Below the pieces are notes generated by a model, which saw only the letters and a list, made by a program, of their open reading frames with translations, was not told where the DNA came from and did no database searches. Positions 59,900 through 64,000 of a DNA stretch of 64,000 bases are shown piece by piece (position 1 is the stretch's first letter; every line of letters begins with the position of its first letter). The DNA comes from Lysobacteraceae bacterium P (lineage in GTDB: Bacteria > Pseudomonadota > Gammaproteobacteria > Xanthomonadales > Xanthomonadaceae), in the NCBI GenBank assembly GCA_005503055.1, contig SCOX01000016.1:1-64000 (forward strand), written 5' to 3'. A program made the translations under genes and the position numbers.

Positions 59900-60457
59900 A
59901 TGTCCATCATCCTCACCGACTTCGCCCGCACCCGCCTGTTCCCGCGCGAGCCGCGACGCAACACCATCCAGGACTGCACGCCGGAGGAATTCGAGCGGCA
60001 CCTCAACCAGGTACGACCGCTGCAGGTGCTCGACGGCTACGCGCCGTTCTGCAAACTGCACGTGCATCGAAACTGGACGTCGACGCGGTGTCTGGCGACG
60101 CCGATCACCGACGACAACCGCCACCTGCTGCGCTCGGACTACGAGGCGCGCACGCGCGATGAGCTCCCGGTGCTGGTGCGCTGGTTCGAAGGCATCGACC
60201 CGCCGGTGGCCGATTATCTCGTCGTCATTCTCTACAGTCGCGAGCAACTGGCGATGGAAGGCACGCACACCACGGCCGACTGGGGCGTGGTGGGTTGCAT
60301 GTACACCGCGGAGCCGATCGAGACACCGATGGCCCCGATCACGATGATGCGCAACGCGCTGGGCGTTGAAGAAGGCGGCTCCGGCGTGCCGATCGATCGC
60401 GATGCCTACCTGCGCAGCGCGGAGTTCTGGCGTACACATGCCAATTGGCGGGGGTAG
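59900..60457 (+). CDS. DUF3228 family protein
   Basis: A 185-aa protein resembling DUF3228 (RNTIQDCTPEEFERHLN, FCKLHVHRNWTSTRC, EGTHTTADWGVVGCMYTAEPIETPMAPITMMRNALGVEEGGSG). The function is unknown. The ATG at 59900 (MSIILTDFARTRL) is chosen; the GTG at 59855 overlaps the previous gene. It ends shortly after the DWGVVG and PITMMRNALG segments, which appear to be the conserved core. Confidence 0.8.
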   Translation: MSIILTDFARTRLFPREPRRNTIQDCTPEEFERHLNQVRPLQVLDGYAPFCKLHVHRNWTSTRCLATPITDDNRHLLRSDYEARTRDELPVLVRWFEGIDPPVADYLVVILYSREQLAMEGTHTTADWGVVGCMYTAEPIETPMAPITMMRNALGVEEGGSGVPIDRDAYLRSAEFWRTHANWRG

Positions 60458-60612
60458 TGCGAGGTGATTCCGCTGGGGCGACTAACCGCGACTTACGTCA
60501 CGGCACGCGTCATTGAGTGCTCGCCTTTACCGCTCGCTTACCTGCATTTCACCCGACGCTTCGCACGGCGGGCCCGCAATGCCAGCGTTGCCACCCAACG
60601 CAGGAGCGTGAA

Positions 60613-60873
60613 ATGAAGAACCCATCCCTCGCCATCGCACTGGCGCTTTCGCTGTCCGTCTCGGGTGCGGCCCTGGCCGCCGTGACGCATGTGAGCGGGC
60701 AAGGCATCAGTTACGACCCCGGCATCGCGCTGGAAGATGCACGCGCGGACGCCGTCGGCAAGTGCACGGCGCAAGGCGGCGAGCCCATCGAGGAGGTCTA
60801 CAACCACCTCACGCGTGCGAATCAGTGGATCGCCAGTTCCATCTGGTCGTGCGAGGTGCCTGACGTGCCGTGA
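60613..60873 (+). CDS. Small exported protein of unknown function
   Basis: An 86-aa protein with a signal peptide (LAIALALSLSVSGAALAA), so the mature protein is about 65 residues, with two cysteines (KCTAQGG, WSCEV). The ATG follows AGGAGCG. It may be a small periplasmic binding protein; no family was recognised. Confidence 0.7.
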   Translation: MKNPSLAIALALSLSVSGAALAAVTHVSGQGISYDPGIALEDARADAVGKCTAQGGEPIEEVYNHLTRANQWIASSIWSCEVPDVP

Positions 60874-60923
60874 TGCGTTGTGCGGTTGATGTTGCGATGC
60901 AGGAGCCGACGCTGCGGTGTCAC

Positions 60924-61229
60924 TCAACCCGCCGGCGTCTCTCCGTCGCGCGGAACCTCCACCGTCACCAAGCGCTGCTTTCGCGAGACCAGGCGATGGC
61001 CGCACGCCAGCGCCGCGCCGTCGTAAGCCGCGCGCAACGTGCCGAAGTAGGGCGCTCCTTCGACCACGGACGTGGTGCCGCAGGCCCCGCAGGTCACGGC
61101 GTGGCCGACGCATACCAGCGGTCGAAGCAACCCGTCCTCGCACGCGACCCGAACGTCGCGCATGCCTTCGGTGGTTTGCCCTCCGGCGGTGGTGGTGTCG
61201 CCGACGACGATGACGTAACGCCTTTCCAT
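60924..61229 (-). CDS. PAAR domain protein (orphan)
   Basis: A 101-aa single-domain PAAR protein. It contains VVGDTTTAGGQTTEGM near the start, VCVGHAVTCGACGTTSVVEGAP in the middle and ACGHRLVSRKQRLVTVE at the end. PAAR proteins sharpen the tip of the type VI secretion spike (on VgrG). No VgrG, effector or other type VI gene is in the window, so it is an orphan copy, perhaps used in trans. The ATG is at 61229. Confidence 0.8.
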   Translation of the reverse strand: MERRYVIVVGDTTTAGGQTTEGMRDVRVACEDGLLRPLVCVGHAVTCGACGTTSVVEGAPYFGTLRAAYDGAALACGHRLVSRKQRLVTVEVPRDGETPAG

Positions 61230-61451
61230 GCGGGCTACCCTGCGATTGACTCAGGCTTTAGTCGCCCAGCCGCGCGGTAGTCGGCAACGTGAATTTGTCG
61301 CTGAGTCCCCGCGGATGGTGGGTCCGACGCGCACGGAGCGCTGTCGGGGGCGCCGCGAGGAACGGTGGTTGGCCGCCGCTTGGATGACGAAGGAAGCGAA
61401 TGCGCCCGATGGTAAAGTCCGGACCTCCACCCAATCGTAGGCCCCGACGCG

Positions 61452-62378
61452 ATGAGCAACACCGACGCCGCCCCATACCCGATCGGTACCCCCGGCATGC
61501 CTTGGGGCGCGGCGGAGAAGTCGGCATGGCTGGCGCGGCAGGTGCGCCAGCGCAGCTACGCCGATGACGTGGTGAGCGCGGTCGATCGCCTGCGCGCGGA
61601 CTTCGACGTCGTCGAATACGGCCGGCTGGCGTACGGCGACGAACACTTCCCGCTGTTGGCCATCCGCAGCCGCGACTGGGACGATGCCTTGCCCGTCGCG
61701 CTGGTCACCGGCGGCGTTCACGGTTACGAGACCAGCGGCGTGCACGGCGCGCTGCGCTTCGTCGAGCGGGATGCGAAGGCGTTCGCGGGCAAGGCCAACC
61801 TGCTGGTGGCGCCGTGCATCAGCCCGTGGGCGTACGAGCGGATCCATCGCTGGAACCCGAACGCCATCGACCCCAACCGTTCGTTCCGCGACGACAGTCC
61901 TGCGCAGGAGTCGGCCGCCTTGATGCGGCTGGTCGCGCCGGTGGGCGATCGCGTCCTGGTCCACATCGACCTGCACGAAACCACCGACACCGACGAGAGC
62001 GAGTACCGGCCCGCCCTGGCCGCGCGCGACGGCAAGCCGTTCGAGCCCGACGGCGTGCCCGACGGCTTCTATCTGGTGGACGACAGCGAGCACCCGCAAC
62101 CGGCGTTCCAGCAGGCCGTGATCGAGGCGGTGGCAAAGGTCACGCACATCGCGCCCGCGGACGCGCAGGGTCGCATCATCGGATCGGACGTGGTCGCGCC
62201 GGGCGTCATCCAGTACCCGCTGCGCAAGCTCGGCCTCTGCGCCGGCGTGACCGACGCACGCTACAAGACCACCACCGAGGTCTACCCGGACAGCCCGCGT
62301 GCCACGCCGGAACAATGCAACGCCGCGCAGGCCGCGGCGGTGGCGGCGGCGCTCGAGTACGCGTTGGCGAACCCGTAG
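61452..62378 (+). CDS. M14-type (succinylglutamate desuccinylase/aspartoacylase-like) metallopeptidase
   Basis: A 308-aa zinc-dependent carboxypeptidase-like enzyme of the M14 family. The zinc ligands are His90 and Glu93 in GGVHGYETSG, and His174 in LVHIDLHETTDTDESEY. Catalytic Glu probably lies in KTTTEVYPD. The substrate is likely an N-acyl amino acid or a small peptide. No signal peptide, cytoplasmic. The gene precedes a Gfo/Idh/MocA oxidoreductase, 118 bp away. Confidence 0.85.
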   Translation: MSNTDAAPYPIGTPGMPWGAAEKSAWLARQVRQRSYADDVVSAVDRLRADFDVVEYGRLAYGDEHFPLLAIRSRDWDDALPVALVTGGVHGYETSGVHGALRFVERDAKAFAGKANLLVAPCISPWAYERIHRWNPNAIDPNRSFRDDSPAQESAALMRLVAPVGDRVLVHIDLHETTDTDESEYRPALAARDGKPFEPDGVPDGFYLVDDSEHPQPAFQQAVIEAVAKVTHIAPADAQGRIIGSDVVAPGVIQYPLRKLGLCAGVTDARYKTTTEVYPDSPRATPEQCNAAQAAAVAAALEYALANP

Positions 62379-62496
62379 CGCCAGAGCGGACGCGCCCGCG
62401 AGCGCGTGACGGTAGCATCGGCGACAGGCTGGACCCGCGGGGCGGATCGCGCTCCGCACCGGCCGTGCATCGACCTTCATCCACGCGAGCCACGCC

Positions 62497-63597
62497 ATGA
62501 CCGACGCCTCACGCCGCAGGTTCCTGACGCAGACCACCGCCGCGCTCGTCGCGGCGCCGTTCATCAGCACCACGTCCACGCGCGCGCGGGCGCAACAGTC
62601 GCGCAAGCTCGGTGTCGCCGTGTGCGGACTGGGGAAGCTGAGCACGGACCAGATCGCGCCCGCACTGGCGAAGACGCAACACTGCCGGCTCGCGGGCATC
62701 GTCACCGGGACGCCGGCCAAGGCCGCGGCGTGGAAGGCCAAGTACGGCATCGCGGACCGCAGCGTGTATTCGTACGACACCATGCACCGCATGGCCGAAA
62801 ACCCGGACATCGACTTCGTCTACGTCGTCACGCCGAACGCCTTGCATGCGCAGCACACGATCGCGGCGGCGAAGGCGGGCAAGCATGTTTTCTGCGAGAA
62901 ACCGCTGGAGATTTCGGTCGAACGCTGCCAGCAGATGATCGACGCCTGTCGTGATGCGAAGCGCCTGCTCGGGACCGCGTACCGCTGCCAGTACGACCCG
63001 CATCATCTGGAATGCATCCGCCTGGTGCGCGAGGAGGTCTTCGGCAAGCCCAACATCGTCCAGGCCGGCTTCGCCATCAATGTCGGCGCGCCGGGGCAGT
63101 GGCGGCTCCAGCGCGCACTGGCCGGCGGCGGCGCGCTGATGGACGTGGGCATCTACGCGCTGCAGGCCACCCGCTACCTCACCGGCGAAGAGCCAGTGCT
63201 GGTGTCCGCGCAGGAAACCAAGACGGACCTGGCGCGCTTTTCCGAAGTCGACGAAAGCATGGTGTGGACCACGAAGTTTCCCAGCGGCGTCGTCGCGTAT
63301 TGCAGCACCAGCTACAAGGCCGGCGGCATCCAGAACCTGCGCGTGAATGCCGATCGCGGCTGGTTCGAACTCGATCCGGCCTTCTTCTACGACGGCAACC
63401 GCGGGCGCCGCAGCGACGGCAAGGAGATCCGCTTCCCGCAGACCGATCTGTTCGCCGCCGAGATGGACGACTTCGCACGCGCCATCATCGAGAGTCGGCC
63501 GACCAAGGTGCCCGGCGAGGAAGGCCTGCGCGATGTGCGCATCATGCAGGCCATCTACGAATCGGCGCGGACGGGCAGGGCTGTGTCGCTGGTTTGA
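62497..63597 (+). CDS. Tat-exported Gfo/Idh/MocA family oxidoreductase
   Basis: A 366-aa oxidoreductase with a Tat signal (SRRRFLTQTTAALVAAPFIS). The N-terminal Rossmann domain has VAVCGLGKLS, and the family EKP motif is at VFCEKPLEIS. The C-terminal half (QAGFAINVGAPGQWRLQRALAGGGALMDVGIYAL) is the substrate-binding GFO domain. It is similar in layout to periplasmic glucose-fructose oxidoreductase. The enzyme needs tightly bound NADP when exported. Substrate unknown. Confidence 0.85.
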   Translation: MTDASRRRFLTQTTAALVAAPFISTTSTRARAQQSRKLGVAVCGLGKLSTDQIAPALAKTQHCRLAGIVTGTPAKAAAWKAKYGIADRSVYSYDTMHRMAENPDIDFVYVVTPNALHAQHTIAAAKAGKHVFCEKPLEISVERCQQMIDACRDAKRLLGTAYRCQYDPHHLECIRLVREEVFGKPNIVQAGFAINVGAPGQWRLQRALAGGGALMDVGIYALQATRYLTGEEPVLVSAQETKTDLARFSEVDESMVWTTKFPSGVVAYCSTSYKAGGIQNLRVNADRGWFELDPAFFYDGNRGRRSDGKEIRFPQTDLFAAEMDDFARAIIESRPTKVPGEEGLRDVRIMQAIYESARTGRAVSLV

Positions 63598-63603
63598 GCG
63601 GCG

Positions 63604-64000
63604 TCAATCGTCGCTGCCGTCTTCCTCATCGCCACGCCACCAGGCGCGGTCCTGATGGCGTTCCTGCGGCGTGCAGTCCGGCGCCTCGATGCCGTCGACG
63701 TGCCGGCCCGGACCGCGCGACGCCCATTCCTCCAGCAGGCGCACGACCGCCGCCTTGCCCTGTGCACCGATGCCCAGGTTGCGTTCGGTCTTCCAACCCT
63801 TTGCCGTCGCCGCCGCGTCGTCATGGCTGTGGGGAGCGCCATAGCTGCAGCGCAGGCAGTAGTGGACGACCGAGCGCGTCCAGTCCTCCACATGGCCGAT
63901 GCCCGGCAGCGTCGCGTCGGCCAGCTCGTCCAGGTCTTCGGGCGCCGCGCAGCGCACGAACGCCACGAAGGTGCGGAATTCGGACTGCGCCAACGTATCG
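63604..64000 (-). CDS. Hypothetical protein, possibly partial at the window edge
   Basis: At least 129 residues on the - strand, from a possible TTG start at 63993. The frame remains open to the window end, so the true start may lie outside. The sequence VVHYCLRCSYGAPHSHDDAAATAKGWKTER has a CxxC and nearby His residues, suggesting a metal-binding motif. A highly polar tail (CTPQERHQDRAWWRGDEEDGSDD) ends the protein. No family was recognised. The stop is 6 bp from the stop of the convergent oxidoreductase gene. Confidence 0.55.
   Translation of the reverse strand, partial: DTLAQSEFRTFVAFVRCAAPEDLDELADATLPGIGHVEDWTRSVVHYCLRCSYGAPHSHDDAAATAKGWKTERNLGIGAQGKAAVVRLLEEWASRGPGRHVDGIEAPDCTPQERHQDRAWWRGDEEDGSDD

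Overview
The window reads as the chromosome of a high-GC gammaproteobacterium, most likely Lysobacter or a close relative in the Xanthomonadaceae. That assignment is inferred from gene content and codon bias: large HPII-type catalase, secreted S8 and M66 proteases, a PNGase A-like glycoamidase, autotransporters and Tat-exported oxidoreductases. No rRNA, tRNA or CRISPR array was seen.

The unusual feature is a family of intergenic repeats, each about 75-90 bp. A complete unit has two short palindromic halves, here called A (GTCCGCTTCTGGCCGATAGCGGAC) and B (GTGCTAATGTCCGCTTCCG... ending in AGCGGACAT). The halves are inverted relative to each other around a variable 30-40 nt centre, so the whole unit can fold into one long imperfect hairpin. 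About 28 full, half or decayed copies were found, all in the same orientation. They cluster at 0-3.8 kb, 5.5-13.9 kb, 31-32 kb, 37-44.2 kb, 46.5-47 kb and 52.9-53.4 kb. Most intervals between consecutive copies hold a single small orphan gene on the + strand. Its stop codon lies just before, or inside, the next repeat, and its start lies just after the previous one. The layout resembles an integron cassette array, but the repeats lack the canonical attC core and no integrase is present. Several of these cassette-like genes are broken by nonsense or single-base changes. Two IS30-family insertion sequences sit at the same point inside the A half of two different repeats, one cut by the left window edge and one complete at 39.5-40.7 kb.

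Regions: 0-3.8 kb, repeat-bounded orphan genes. 4-15.8 kb, metabolic genes: threonine synthase-like enzyme, arylsulfatase with a DUF202 protein, serine hydrolase, aldo/keto reductase with divergent LysR, methyltransferase, alpha/beta hydrolase and two tandem RidA proteins. 15.9-19.1 kb, a LysR gene joined out of frame to a beheaded autotransporter, which looks like a deletion scar. 19.4-30.5 kb, PNGase A-like protein, UvrA paralogue, catalase, CorA-type transporter, sugar dehydrogenase-PEBP fusion and small stress-type proteins. 32.4-37.2 kb, a secreted subtilase and a YadA-like adhesin, each followed by a clear hairpin terminator. 37.3-44.2 kb, the densest repeat/cassette array, including the complete IS30 element. 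44.2-64 kb, M66-type lipoprotein metalloprotease, epoxide hydrolase, two pseudouridine synthases, several hydrolases, LysR/lipocalin pair, Mrr-like membrane protein, orphan PAAR protein, M14-type peptidase and a Gfo/Idh/MocA oxidoreductase.

Linked modules: three LysR genes are divergent from likely target genes (aldo/keto reductase, RidA pair, lipocalin-like protein). The DUF202 gene and the arylsulfatase are co-directional. Function calls rest on family recognition by eye, since no database search could be run.
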